Shown: positions 35,037-45,792 of the stretch, one piece after another
How positions within the stretch are numbered: the stretch's first letter is position 1
Layout: every line of letters begins with the position of its first letter
From: Euclidia mi
Taxonomy: Eukaryota > Arthropoda > Insecta > Lepidoptera > Erebidae
NCBI GenBank assembly: GCA_944739405.2
Contig: OX123196.2
Coordinates: forward strand, 53,234,196-53,298,195
DNA: 64,000 nucleotides
Reading direction: 5' to 3'
Made by a program: the position numbers and the translations under genes
The notes under the pieces: model-generated
The model's database searches: none
Seen by the model: the letters and a program-made list of their open reading frames with translations, nothing else
Told to the model about the DNA's origin: nothing

Positions 35037-37007
35037 TTATTGTCCCTGATTGTCCATGTGAAACACTGATCTATATATTGGTGAGGTAGCCGAATCCTTT
35101 TTAAAGTTATTAGTGGTAGTAATTTCTTCACGGTTATCATAGGTTAAGTCAATACGTGAGCACTGTACACTTTTGGAACACTTGGCACACGAACACTCAT
35201 TGTTGCACTGGATAGGTACACTGACACTGATGGCACTAGTTGCAAGCTGCAACACCGCAGGTTCCTCCGCCCTCGATGCGGCGGGAGTGTCCCTCGACCG
35301 CCGCGTACATCTGAAGAGGCGACGCAGTCGTCGCCACGTTACTGCTGCTCCAAGTATTATCACGATGCAGAGAATACTGTAGATCGCAACGTAGTGATGA
35401 ATATCGTGGAACCTCACGTCCTCTGTTATTGGAGTACTCTGCTTGATTACATCCAATTTGTTCCTGATATTCCACAGCTCTTGCCGTTGTAATTTCATGT
35501 CACTGATGTTGATAAAGGATTGATATGGTGTTGGCGTCAAGTTAACTATATTGTTGATAGGTGCCATCTCAAATGTTGGAATTTCCGGCAACACTATCAT
35601 TTTGTTGGAACCTTCTTGGTGTCCGTAAATACTAAAGTTATCTGTCTTGATAACGCATTCTTGACCTATGTTAAACAGGCCTGCATGTGACAATTGTAAT
35701 ACGGTAACTTGATCGGGACACAATAGACGTAGTCGGCATAATTCACAGCACGAGTATAAATAGTGATTCATTTTGTTTGTTTCTATGAATTTATTTATAC
35801 ACGAGGTAGCAATTGTTTTACAAGTTCCAGACTCTTGCGAAATCAAGCAGTAGCTTTCATCGTTTCTGATGTTATATATAGGCTTCTGCGAGTTACATAA
35901 AATAGTTCCTGGACTTTGCTGTGAGCACGACTTGATATCATTCTCTGTCAGTGATAGTAGGGCATCATTTTTAAGATTAATTGCTATATATTCCGAAACG
36001 GCAATGATTTCGAACATTTGATGATCGACTCTATGCGGTATAGGAATGATTTTGTGACCCTCATAGACATCTCTGGTGATCAGCGGTATTTTTATTTCAA
36101 AGATGAAATAATGTTCTGACATCTTGGCGCGTACTTTGAGCAAATGATAGATCTCTGTGAACTGCATCCCATCCACTGGTGAAGAAAGATCCTTTGCAAT
36201 ATGACTCGAAATCATATCTATCTCGCGCTTTAGTTGCTGCGGTAATATCATGTGCAAGTTAAATTCCCCGTGATATATATCAGTTAGAGTTTCTAATAAC
36301 TCATCTTGAAGGGTCTTTAGTTGCGATAATAGATTGTTAGCAATTAATGCTGACAAAGTGAAGTCAGTGATGATGGTGCCATTTTGTATCGCAGATTTTA
36401 AGGTACTTATAGAGTTATGTAAACCAAGTAACTTCTGATTTATTGCTTTATGTTGCTTATCCATAACCGACTCTGTTCTCTTCAATAAATTGAATTCTGC
36501 TTCAACAATTGATGTTTGGTTTTTCCAAAGCATAGCCATTTGATTTTGATTGTTTTTAATTGTAATAATGTCTTGTTCATACTTTTTTGCGAAGCGGTCA
36601 TCTAACACTCCAAACAATGTGTTGGCTAGATATCCGACACCATTTATGATACCGCGCTTGTAACGCGCACGAGCGTCAATCTGCTGATTCAATAATACAC
36701 GATTGTAGTGTTGAATTTCTTGGTAGCCTTGACGTAGTTGAGTGAGGATTCCCTCGCAATGTGACACCGTGTTTATATTTGTACAGTGTCGGTCTAAATA
36801 CTCGATATTCTTTGATAAAGCTTTCAGACCGTCCCAGTATGGATTAATGTCGAAATAAACCACTAAATTCCAGTCTTCTCGAATCAAATGCATATTACTG
36901 ATATTATCGAAGTATAGTGATTGATTTTTAGGGAAGGTTATGTAATTGTATGAGCACTGAGACGATGATATTAGTGTCATAAAGAATAGTAGAAATGTAA
37001 TCGCCAT
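35037..37007 (-). CDS. env: Baculovirus-F / errantivirus-type envelope fusion protein
   Basis: Intact 656-codon ORF; the ATG at 37007 lies about 80 bp after the primer-binding site. This family gives insect retroelements and some baculoviruses a class I membrane-fusion protein. Visible features: a hydrophobic signal peptide (about 1-19); a furin-type site RARYKR (113-118) followed by a Gly-rich fusion-peptide-like segment from 119; long heptad-like helices (about 135-260); a Cys cluster (about 385-435); one transmembrane segment (about 540-558); and a roughly 98-residue Cys/Ser-rich cytoplasmic tail. It has no stop or frameshift, unlike the neighbouring BEL/Pao genes. Alternatives are the env of a BEL/Pao or gypsy element, or a co-opted host env gene. 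Function today is unknown. Confidence 0.85.
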   Translation of the reverse strand: MAITFLLFFMTLISSSQCSYNYITFPKNQSLYFDNISNMHLIREDWNLVVYFDINPYWDGLKALSKNIEYLDRHCTNINTVSHCEGILTQLRQGYQEIQHYNRVLLNQQIDARARYKRGIINGVGYLANTLFGVLDDRFAKKYEQDIITIKNNQNQMAMLWKNQTSIVEAEFNLLKRTESVMDKQHKAINQKLLGLHNSISTLKSAIQNGTIITDFTLSALIANNLLSQLKTLQDELLETLTDIYHGEFNLHMILPQQLKREIDMISSHIAKDLSSPVDGMQFTEIYHLLKVRAKMSEHYFIFEIKIPLITRDVYEGHKIIPIPHRVDHQMFEIIAVSEYIAINLKNDALLSLTENDIKSCSQQSPGTILCNSQKPIYNIRNDESYCLISQESGTCKTIATSCINKFIETNKMNHYLYSCCELCRLRLLCPDQVTVLQLSHAGLFNIGQECVIKTDNFSIYGHQEGSNKMIVLPEIPTFEMAPINNIVNLTPTPYQSFINISDMKLQRQELWNIRNKLDVIKQSTPITEDVRFHDIHHYVAIYSILCIVIILGAAVTWRRLRRLFRCTRRSRDTPAASRAEEPAVLQLATSAISVSVPIQCNNECSCAKCSKSVQCSRIDLTYDNREEITTTNNFKKDSATSPIYRSVFHMDNQGQ

Positions 37008-37089
37008 ACTTGTAAAATTAAATTTGTTTCGAGTAGGTTTATTCGCTTGTTTACTTATGGTGTCTGTTTTTTGCTGACTCTCCGATTCT

Positions 37090-37107
37090 ATCCGGCTTGA
37101 AGGACCA
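37090..37107 (-). promoter_or_regulatory. Primer-binding site, probably tRNA-Tyr
   Basis: Minus strand 'tggtccttcaagccggat' lies just after the 5' LTR. As I recall it, the insect tRNA-Tyr 3' end plus CCA is complementary apart from one base. This supports the LTR call and fixes the element's orientation. Confidence 0.65.
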
Positions 37108-37112
37108 CGAGA

Positions 37113-37300
37113 TGTAGAGTACCTAACATCTATTGAATTGATATGATGATATTAAATGATACGAGGAGATAGACTAATGAATAAGTTTATTATTGCTAAA
37201 TTTCTAATGCTAAGTACAATTGATAGAAAATATAAATTATATAATGATAATGAGTACACGCGACGCGGTTGATGACCGGTAGTGAACTGATTTTACATAA
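37113..37300 (-). repeat. 5' LTR of the env element
   Basis: Near-identical to 34654-34847. It ends (minus strand) at TACA, five bases before the primer-binding site. Its outer edge adjoins a 46-bp unexplained spacer and then the BEL/Pao 5' LTR. Confidence 0.75.
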
Positions 37301-37346
37301 CTCTGGTTAATCCACCAAAGTGCATCGTGGTCTGAAGAAGGACGCC

Positions 37347-37611
37347 GATCTGGACCTCGAGTAGTGGTATTCATAACGATTTTCTTGTTATTTTGGCCAA
37401 AATTATGAGTTAATGTTATAGGTCCACTCAAGAACATCATCAGGAACACCACGAGATCCTTGGTAAGTAAACCTTATTTATTAGTTGTAATTCACTGTGC
37501 AATGCAGTGCATTGTGGCTGGATCTATTGTCTATCGTGGTCAGGTAGATGTATTACAACTTCCACTGCGCACTCAAAACAATTTCCTACCTGCCTACGGT
37601 AACTCTAGACA
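37347..37611 (+). repeat. BEL/Pao 5' LTR, 5'-truncated
   Basis: Matches 44018-44282 over its whole length and ends 'aactctagaca'. A candidate primer-binding site, 'tggtgcagagctgtag', begins at 37619. The missing start coincides with the junction with the env element. Confidence 0.85.
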
Positions 37612-38340
37612 TAATCTTTGGTGCAGAGCTGTAGTTGAAATTTAGCCGCTGTTGATTGTATCTAAATTCAGATTAATATTGTAATCTTGTATTTTATCAT
37701 CTTATAGACAGTATTGTTGTGTTTGTCAGGTCATTTTTTGCCTTTAATACATGAATTTATTTGTATTAGCTCACCTATTTAATTGAAACACATTGTCATA
37801 CATAACCTCAATCAGTAATTGTTTGATTTAAATTGTTGAAATCTAGCATAGATTTGTTGTTGTTAGTATTGATAAGTCGCTTTGATTGGATACATAACAG
37901 TTACATGTATCAATTAATGAAGTTAATGGTTAATTGCATATATTGGGTTTGAAACATTATAACAACCAAACTTTTGATAAACATTGATAAGCCTTGTTAT
38001 AATATATTGATAATATTGTTAGGTAACACAACCTGGTGTCTACAGTTGTAATATATAACACAGTTAGTCTGTCTGTTGCAAATAGTTTACTAATTGATTT
38101 AATGTTCAACTTTATTTGCTGTAAGTTATAAACCTTTTGATAACTTTGTCCCCATGTCAATATATTGAAACAAGCAAATTTTGAGCTTGTTATTAATTTT
38201 GTTGGGCAGTAAATACCTGTCACTTGCTTGTACCAGCAGTAAACAGGCTAATACTTTGTTGGTTTCAAGGAATTAACAAATATTAAGTTTTGATTGTTAA
38301 TATTATTTAACGCTTGTCCGGGCTCTTTTGAAATTTGATT
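37612..38340 (+). other. BEL/Pao untranslated leader
   Basis: AT-rich sequence between LTR and gag. Nothing is seen apart from the candidate primer-binding site at 37619. Short ORFs are unsupported. Confidence 0.6.
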
Positions 38341-39502
38341 ATGTCAGCTATCAAGGACTTCCGTGCGGCTGCTGGTGCTATTGCATCAGATTTGCGCTGG
38401 TTTGCCTCAACCAGTGCCTTGGTGAACCGGCCTGATCGCCAGCAGGCCTTACTACAAAGGTATCAGCGGATCGATGATCGCCTGGCAAGTGTGGAACAGC
38501 AATTCCGCACTTTCAGCGCTTGCTGTCTCGAAGTGTCAGTTAATGAATTCACCGCTGACCAGATAAATAAGGTAGAAGCGAAGCAGCGAAGATTATGCCC
38601 AGGTCTTAGACCTGTACGATGCTGTCTCCAATAGTGCGAGACAATTAGTTGCCGAGAGGGACGGGCAAACAGGCTTGAAGCAGGAGCTTCGTAGGACAGC
38701 ACCGGGACTGGTGAGTAGGCTCCCTACTTTAGACCATTTCGATGGCTGCCTAGGAAGCTACCTGGCTTCGTTAATTTGTTTAACAGCCTGGTCGATGACA
38801 GGGCTGACCTTCGGCCGGCACAAAAATTGGCCTTGTTGATGTCGGTTCTGGATGGGGAGCATCAGCATCTGCCTGTGTCTGACGAAGCGTACCAGACGGC
38901 TCGGGACCTAATTACCCGTAGGTACCATAACAAGCGTGGGCTCACCGACACGTATATCGAACAGATTTTGAGTTTGCCCACGCTCAACCGGGTCTTTGGG
39001 TTGCGCACCCAACTTTTGAACCCGCTTTTGGTGGCAATCAACGCGCTTAAGTGCCTTGACCTACCCGGGGACCAATGGTCCTATCTATTGGTGCACATTG
39101 TACTAAAGAAGCTGCCTGCCAACCTGAGGTCACGTTTTGAACAGCGCTTTGGTGGGGATAGCGCCCCCCTTTGCTGACCTGGAGAGGTTCCTCGAGGATG
39201 AGTGCCGGGTCTTGGACAACTCCGGTGGTGACACGCTGGCTAAGACGCAGCCGCCCAAGGTCAAGGAGCATGTTGACCGGCGCCCTCCTCGCTTTGCAGT
39301 CACGCAGAGCCCAGCGGAGTGCTCTTACTGCAAGGTCACGGGGCACAGAACGGCCAGTTGTAGGGCATTCTTGGACCTTCATGTCGCCTCTCGTAGGCGC
39401 ATCGCGAATGCCCGCCGCCTTTGCTTCTCTTGCTTGGGGTCCCTCTACCAGCGAGACTGCCCAAACTCTCCCCCTGTCCTCACTGTGAAGGACAGCTTTT
39501 GA
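38341..39502 (+). pseudogene. gag: BEL/Pao gag
   Basis: Starts at ATG 38341 ('MSAIKDFRAAAGAIASDL'), with a frameshift near 38590 and more around 38750 and 39160. The middle block ('LFNSLVDDRADLRPAQKL', 'DLITRRYHNKRGLT') is the capsid-like region of Pao elements. The end holds a CCHC zinc knuckle 'CSYCKVTGHRTASC' and a degraded second Cys cluster. The product would form the particle that packages element RNA. This copy is interrupted. Confidence 0.85.
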
Positions 39503-40611
39503 ACATTCTCTGCATGAATGCCAGAGAGGTAGGCCGCTTGTCCAACCAGCCGATGCCGCGCACGGGTGGGTGTTTTGAAGGTGGCAGCCGAGGCTCACCG
39601 GCGCGTAGCCGAGAGTCACCTCGCTCAATTGATCGCCACTCACCCCGCTTGGAGAACCGTAGCGTGTGCACGCCTCCTCTCTCTCGCGCACCAGAATGTG
39701 CGACCGCTCAACGTCACCAGCACCATGACTGCTTCCCCAGGTATTCCCCTCCTTTGGCGGAGCGTCCCCACCTTGACTCGCGCCCACCTTGTTTTGGGCT
39801 GGTGTGTCATTATGACCCCCCACAGATGGCGCGCGGATCGAGTCATCGCGCTTTTGAGGACTTTAAGCCGCACCCTCATTTTGACTTGCCTGGTCCTGGC
39901 CAACGGTCGCCGCCCAGGCAACAATAGGTCATTGACCTCTGCCCTATAACGCCAACCTCCTCCATTGAGACCGTTATCCTACCAACGGTTGCTGTTAGGG
40001 TCTGGGGACCCACGGGGACCTCTGTTGTTGTCCGTGCTATATTGGACACAGGTTCACAAGGTTTCATTGTTTCCACTTATTTAATAGGGCAGGTTAAATT
40101 AAATATGGGCTCTTTCCCAAATTGTATACGGGGCATAGGTGACGTAGCCTCTAATGTTGAAGGGCAAGTTAAGGTTTTGTTTGCCCCTGTTGAATCTTCA
40201 CACCCGAGGATTAAAACCTCGGCTATTGTGCTGAAGAATATTTTGGGTATGCACCCACAGAAGCAGCTACCTGCTGCTGTGGTGAATTTGACATCGGGAT
40301 TGGAACTGGCAGATCCCAAATTTGACACACCGGGACAAATCGACTTGTTGATTGGCTCTGATGTCCTCTGTGGAATTTTGATTGGTGGGAAACGGGTTTT
40401 GGTGCCAAATGGTTTGACTGCCATCCCGACCATATTTGGATTTGCTTTGATGGGACCTGTACCTAGGGACCCCTCTCCACCCGAACTTGATAATTGGTTG
40501 GCTGTAGGCTCCGCTCTCTCTGATGTGGTTCAGAGGTTTTGGGAGGTAGAGAAGCCCCCTGAAGCTGCCCGTTTGAATCCAGAACATGAGGAGTGCGAGC
40601 TGTTCTTCTAG
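39503..40611 (+). pseudogene. BEL/Pao linker and aspartic protease
   Basis: The 39503-40000 linker is GC-rich with many overlapping frames. From about 40006 the frame is open to a TAG at 40609. It contains 'VRAILDTGSQGFIVS', the DTG active-site loop, and 'LLIGSDVLCGIL' further on, as in retropepsins of Pao elements, which cut the polyprotein. The large minus-strand ORF at 39047-39823 is a shadow. Confidence 0.8.
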
Positions 40612-42950
40612 AACAACACTGGTCGACTCCGTTCTGGTCGGCTTATTACGAAGCTACCTTTTCTGCCTGTTCGGCCTCCGCTTGGTGAGTCACGACCTTT
40701 AGCTTAAAGGAGATTGTTGGCTATGGAGCGTCGCATGGGTCGTGATCCGGTGCTCAGACAGAAGTACATTGAGTTTATGAGAGAATATGAACAATTGGGA
40801 CACATGTCCGTGTCAAATTTGGATTGGCGTTCGGTGGAGCACTACTTTCTCCTGCATCATGCGGTATTGAAGCCATCGACTGGCAAGCTGCGCACAGTGT
40901 TTGATGGTTCTGCGCAGACTTCTACGGGCGTATCCTTGAACCAGTGCTTGCATTCTGGTCCCAAGTTGGTCAAGGACCTTTGTGACGTCATCACCAGCTT
41001 CCGACGACATCAGGTTGTCTTTGTGGCCGACATAAAAATTATGTTTAGGCAGATGATTTTCCACCCTGATGGCCGTCGTTTCCAGCTTATCCTTTGGAGA
41101 GAGAATCCTCGCGATCCCATGGTCGTCTACGAGCTCAATACCAATACGTACGGGTTAAGGTCAAGCCCCTACTTGGCAATACGTTCTCTTTGGGAGCTCG
41201 CAGACCGCGAAGGCTTACGTTTACCACGAGCCTCCGCCATCTTGAAATACGATATTTACGTCGATGACATTTGTTCCGGCGCCTCCACAGCGGACGAGGC
41301 GATCCTCCTGCGGGACGAAGAATAGGTATTTTGGCCTCCGCTGGTTATGAGTTGCGTAAATGGATTTCCAACTCACCAGCGCTTTTGGAAGGCTTGCCAG
41401 AGGATCATCAGCAAGATCCACATATTTTAGATTGTTGACAACCCCGCCATGATGGCTGTTCTCGGCGTTCAGTACAGACCAGTCCAAGACATCTTTACGT
41501 ATAACGTAGACTTGAAATTGCCTTGTTCTTGGACTACACGTCTCGTGTTGTCTACTGTCGCCAAAGCCTTTGATCCAAACGGTTGGATTTGTCCAGTCAT
41601 ATTTTGGGCAAAATGCTTCTTTCAGAAGCTTTGGACAGCAGGATTGACCTGGGACGAACCTCTACACGGCACTCTTGTTGAGGAATGGACCTCTTTTGTA
41701 TCCTCACTTCCTGCCGTCAACGAGATCTCCTTGCCTCGTCCCATCCTTCCTCCCGGGAAGTACAAGGCCACCCTTCACGGGTTTTGTGATGCCTCGGAAC
41801 GTGGTCACGCGGCCGTGGTGTACTTGCGCACAGTCAGTGCCTCAGGTCAGGTGAGAATTTCCCTGATCATGGCGAAGAGCAAGGTTGCACCCCTTCGGAC
41901 ATCTCTGACCATTCCGAAATTGGAGCTCTCGGGAGCAGCCCTACTTGTACGCTTATTGAACCACGTGTCAAGTACTTTGGGCAAAAGCATTTGTATTAAT
42001 GGGACCTACGCCTGGACAGACAGCCAAATTGTTCTTTGTTGGTTGAAGGCTTCTGTCCACACCTCGGAGGTATTTGTCACTAATCGCGTCTCCCAAATCC
42101 AAAAATCTGAAGTCAAGCTTGTTTGGAGACACGTGCCAGGTGAGCTCAACCCCGCTGATTGTGCCTCGCGCGGATGCTTGACGCCTAGTTTGATAGGTCA
42201 TTCGCTGTGGTGGGTTCCGGAATGGTTGAGTCGACCAGAAATTGATTGGCCTCGAACGCCAGTTCTAAATACTTCCAATTTGCCGGGTCTACGAACACTC
42301 GCTGTTGAGAAGGTGGAATGCGCCTTCGACCCCGATTTTTTGTTGAATCGTTACAGCTCCCTCGACAAGTTGTTAGTTGTTACTGCTTGGATAAAGCGTT
42401 TTGTTTTTAATTTTAGACACCCACAACAGAAACGTCTGACACCGTTTCTCTCACCACAGGAACGACAGGAGTCCCTCACCTTTTGGGTTCGTTCTGTGCA
42501 ATTGGCGCACTTTGAGAAGGAGATTGCTATCCTCAAGTCAGGGAAATTGAAATTATCGGGCGCTGTATCTAAATTGAACCCCTTTTTGGACGATACGGGT
42601 CTCTTGCGCGTTGGAGAGCGTCTCAAGAATGCCAACCTCCCTTACGGGGCACATCACCCTCTTTTGTTACCCAAGGACGGTCATTTGGTATGCTTGTTGG
42701 TAACTGACCGTCACCTTAAAAATTCGCATGCTGGTTGTAATGCGCTGTTGGCCATTTTGCAATGCGAGTTTTGGATTTTGTCTGCCCGAAGAATTATCTG
42801 GAGTGTAGTCTTTTGCTGCATCTCTTGCTATAAGCACAAGGCTTCTACCATGCAGCCCTTGATGGGAGACTTACCGGCAGATCGCGTAACTGAGAGCAGG
42901 ACGTTTGACGGTGTTGGCACGGACTTTGCTGGTCCTTTTTGGTGAAAACG
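40612..42950 (+). pseudogene. pol: BEL/Pao reverse transcriptase, RNase H and integrase N-terminus
   Basis: In-frame stops (40609 TAG, near 40705 TAA) and a frameshift window at 41321-41425 break it. RT blocks: 'HHAVLKPSTGKLRTVFDGS', 'FVADIKIMFRQM' (motif A), 'TYGLRSSPYLA' (motif B) and YVDD at 41257-41268 (motif C). The 'TVAKAFDPNGWICPV' block is characteristic of Pao. RNase H lies at about 41780-42180 ('FCDASERGHAAVVYL', 'KLELSGAALL', 'AWTDSQIVLCWL'). The integrase zinc region ('CCISCYKHKA') and 'FDGVGTDFAGPF' (first catalytic Asp) precede a one-base deletion near 42944. Confidence 0.9.
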
Positions 42951-43806
42951 TCGACACAACAAACAGCAAGACTGTTAAGGCCTACTTGTGCGTTTTTTTC
43001 TGTCTTTCCACAAAGGCCGTTCATTTGGAACTGGTCTCCTCGCTTACGACCGAGGCGTTTGTAGCCACATTTGACAGATTTGTATCCCGCAGAGGGCTGC
43101 CTTCCTTGATCCGCTCTGATTGCGGCACTAACTTTAAGGGCACTTGTAATTATTTGAATGACGTTGTTAATTTCTTTGAAACCAACAAGGCTGATATAGG
43201 CAATAAGCTTGCCCGACGTGGGATAAATTGGTTGTTATCCCCACCAAATTGTCCACACTGGGGTGGTATTTTTGAGGCCGCTGTAAAATCGGCCAAAACA
43301 CACTTGCGCAGGACAATCGGTGAATCTGTCCTTACATTTGAGGAACTCGCAACTGTGTTTTGTAAGATTGAGGCCGTTTTGAACTCTCGGCCAATGTGCC
43401 CGATCTCCTCAGATCCGAATGATTTGGAGGCCCTTACGCCGGGCCATTTTTTGATTGGTCGCCCACTTGTCGCCTTGCCTGAGTACCCCTATATTGATAC
43501 GAGACCTGGTCGTCTCTCGCGTTTTGAATTGGTACGCCAGATTACTCAGAGCTTTTGGAAACGCTGGAATTTGGAATATTTGCACATACTCCAGCGCGTT
43601 AAGTGGACCGACAAGACCGATCCACCCAAGATTGGTGACCTCGTGTTGATCAAGGAGGCTAACCTTCCGCCACTCAGATGGCGCAGGGGACGCATTCTTC
43701 GTTTGGTAACTGGGGCTGATGGAGTTCCCTGATTTGCTGAGGTCTTGGTGGACGGTTCGATTCTGAGGAGAGCGGTTGCAACGTTGTCACGTCTACCAAC
43801 CGATTA
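42951..43806 (+). pseudogene. BEL/Pao integrase C-terminal part
   Basis: Continues in the next frame: 'KAVHLELVSSLTTEAF', 'IRSDCGTNF' (second Asp), 'GGIFEAAVKSAKTHL' (Glu) and 'LTPGHFLIGRPL', then a Pao-type C-terminus. An in-frame TGA at 43730 interrupts; the frame then runs on to a TAG at 43804. The DDE enzyme inserts element cDNA. The catalytic triad is retained but split between frames. Confidence 0.88.
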
Positions 43807-43838
43807 GCGGACCGGTAGGCCAGTCCGGGGCGGGTGGA

Positions 43839-44282
43839 TGCAATAGAATTGCTTTTATGATAAATCAAATCGATTATATCGATTAAGTAGCGTTTAGTTT
43901 AGTCTATTGTAAATTTTGACTATGGTCACACTGAACTGTCAACTTCCGTTTTCCTGAAAAATGGTTGTACTGACGCCGTTTGGTCTCTCTCGCGTGGTTT
44001 TGTAATTGAAATAAATTGATCTGGACCTCGAGTAGTGGTATTCATAACGATTTTCTTGTTATTTTGGCCAAAATTATGAGTTAATCTTATAGGTCCACTT
44101 AAGAACATCATCAGGAACACTACGAGATTCTTGGTAAGTAAACCTTATTTATTAGTTGTAATTCACTGTGCAACGCAGTGCATTGTGTCTGGATTTATTT
44201 TCTATCGTGGTCAGTTAGATGTATTACAACTTCCACTGCGCACTCAAAACAATTTCCTACCTGCCTATGGTAACTCTAGACA
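43839..44282 (+). repeat. BEL/Pao 3' LTR
   Basis: Preceded by a G-rich tract 'ccggggcgggtgga' that could be the polypurine primer. Starts TGCAATAG and ends CTAGACA. Its last 265 bp match the 5' LTR. Confidence 0.8.
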
Positions 44283-44404
44283 CCTAGTATGTTGGTCATA
44301 TAACATTTTGCCATTAATCAACTCTGCATTGTAATTGTCTAACTCCATTAACAAATCTGAACGCTCAGAAAGTAAACATTTATATTGCTGAGATGTTATT
44401 TTAC

Positions 44405-44760
44405 TTTTTAACCGACTTCAAAAAAAAAAGGAGGTTCTCAGTTTGACCTGTATGTATGTATGTATGTATGTTTGTCCGCGATTATCTCGCGTTTGGCTGA
44501 ACCGATTTTGATGCGGTTTTCAGAAAAGTATTTGTTACACTTAGGAAAAGGTTTTAAGCCCTTAACCGACTTCAAAAAAAGAAGGTTCTGAGTTTGACCC
44601 GTATATATGTAAGTTTGCCCACGATTAACTCGAGTTTGGCTGAACCGATTTTTATGCGGTTTTCAGAAAAAAAGTACTTGTTACACTTAGGAGAAAGTTT
44701 TAGTATTTTAACCGACTTTAAAAAAAGAAGGTTCTCAGTTTGACCCGTATACATATATTG
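44405..44760 (+). repeat. Tandem array of 'ttaaccgacttcaaaaa' units
   Basis: Units of about 150 bp start near 44409, 44562 and 44709. Each has 'ttaaccgactt', 'gttctcagtttgacc' (or a close variant), and, in the first two, 'ggctgaaccgattttgatg'-like sequence. The (gtat)n run in the first unit is a microsatellite. This is a widespread moth repeat, here amplified in tandem. Confidence 0.85.
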
Positions 44761-45285
44761 GTTCTTAGTATGTTTGTATGTATTATGTGTGTGTGTTCTA
44801 TGCCGTCAACCACACGGCAACGATGAATTAATAAAATTTAAAATAATCTTCCTATATACTCTAAAAAGCAACTTATATATAAAACATATAAAAAGTATGA
44901 AATAAATGCTTAATTATAAAATAATTATACTTCATCTTGGGCTGTAGGTAAGTACTATGTAGATTGAATGCGCTGGTTTGGAAAGGATGACGCCAAACAA
45001 TAGGCTTTTAGAGGGATTTGGTTTGGCACCGACTTCAAAAACTAAGTATTTTGGATAAGTTATATACTATGTATTAGCGTATGTAAAAATTATTTCGTAC
45101 TTTTCAGTGGGTCGATTTTTTGAAGGCGGTTCTCTTTTTTTTAAAAAGAAACTAAGTACCTAGTAAACATTTTTGGTGCGATTTTTAAGTTTTACTTTTC
45201 GTTTTGGTTTTTTTTTTCTTATTATCTTATATTGCTTTAGACTAAGAACGAGTTTCCTAATATGTTAATTTAATTTATTATACTT
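44761..45285. other. No gene; related repeat debris
   Basis: 'caccgacttcaaaaac' near 45029 and 'gatttttttgaaggcggttc' near 45115 echo the preceding array, partly inverted. Nothing else is seen. Confidence 0.5.
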
Positions 45286-45792
45286 TCAATGCCGTTTCAG
45301 ACAATTCATGTTTATTTTTAATTGTTTTGAATCTAAGCCTAATCTATTATCTGCAACCTCTGAGTAAAGGTTCTGAGTTTTATTACTGTTTAATATCTCT
45401 ACAGTTTGTTCTAGTGATTTAATTTTAGTCAATGATTGTTCTAAACAGCATTCTAGTTCCCTAATGCGACTCATAGACCATGAATGGGCATAATTGCAAG
45501 CGGTCAATAAATGGATTTCTTCCTGTAACCTATCTCGCTGGGCCAGTGTGTCCATATACTCGATATGGAGTTCTGCGAGTTGAGCCTTCAGGTTGGAAAC
45601 CCTATCGTTGACAATCCTGATGTCCTCTTCACAGTCTGCACGCTCCCTCAGTAGGTGATTATTCTCCTCCTGACCCTTCTTTAATTCAACCAAGGTTACT
45701 CTCAGCTTGTTTTCTAGATCCTTCGCTGTGACCTTCCTGGTCATCATAGTGCTCATTGTGGAATGGCTCATAGCCAAGGATATGCCAAACAC
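45286..45792 (-). CDS. Uncharacterised coiled-coil protein, 168 aa
   Basis: Open frame from ATG 45792 (an in-frame ATG at 45771 is an alternative) to a stop at 45286. Heptad-like Leu/Ile spacing with abundant Glu, Lys and Arg runs over about residues 22-145 ('LENKLRVTLVELKKGQEENN', 'LKAQLAELHIEYMDTLAQRD', 'IRELECCLEQSLTKIKSLEQ'). No signal peptide, membrane segment or catalytic motif is seen. Coding texture is better than in surrounding AT-rich DNA. I have a vague memory of similar short coiled-coil ORFs in moth genomes but cannot name a family. It could be a transposon accessory ORF or a host exon. Its neighbours are a repeat array and the R1 LINE. Confidence 0.5.
   Translation of the reverse strand: MFGISLAMSHSTMSTMMTRKVTAKDLENKLRVTLVELKKGQEENNHLLRERADCEEDIRIVNDRVSNLKAQLAELHIEYMDTLAQRDRLQEEIHLLTACNYAHSWSMSRIRELECCLEQSLTKIKSLEQTVEILNSNKTQNLYSEVADNRLGLDSKQLKINMNCLKRH

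Larger units (their letters stand above)
34654..37300 (-). mobile_element. LTR element carrying only an env gene
   Basis: Direct repeats of about 190 bp lie at 34654-34847 and 37113-37300, differing by roughly three bases plus an end indel. Read on the minus strand the order is LTR, primer-binding site (37107-37090), about 80 bp leader, env ORF, 3' LTR. No gag, protease, RT or integrase is present. The arrangement fits reverse transcription of a spliced env message, or a deletion derivative. Few LTR differences imply youth. The 3' LTR may extend to 34929 ('tgtacggctgcaccgtaca'), which would make the 5' LTR truncated at 37300. Confidence 0.75.
37347..44282 (+). mobile_element. Decayed BEL/Pao LTR retrotransposon
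   Basis: A 265-bp direct repeat (37347-37611 and 44018-44282) marks the LTRs. Between them gag, protease, RT/RNase H and integrase follow in Pao order. The 3' LTR appears complete (43839-44282, TG...CA, 444 bp). The 5' LTR lacks about its first 179 bp. Several frameshifts and stops make it non-autonomous. Confidence 0.9.

Noticed and set aside
39047..39823. A 258-codon minus-strand ORF inside the BEL/Pao region.
   Set aside because: It lies antisense to recognisable gag with a CCHC knuckle, in GC-rich DNA where long shadow frames are expected.
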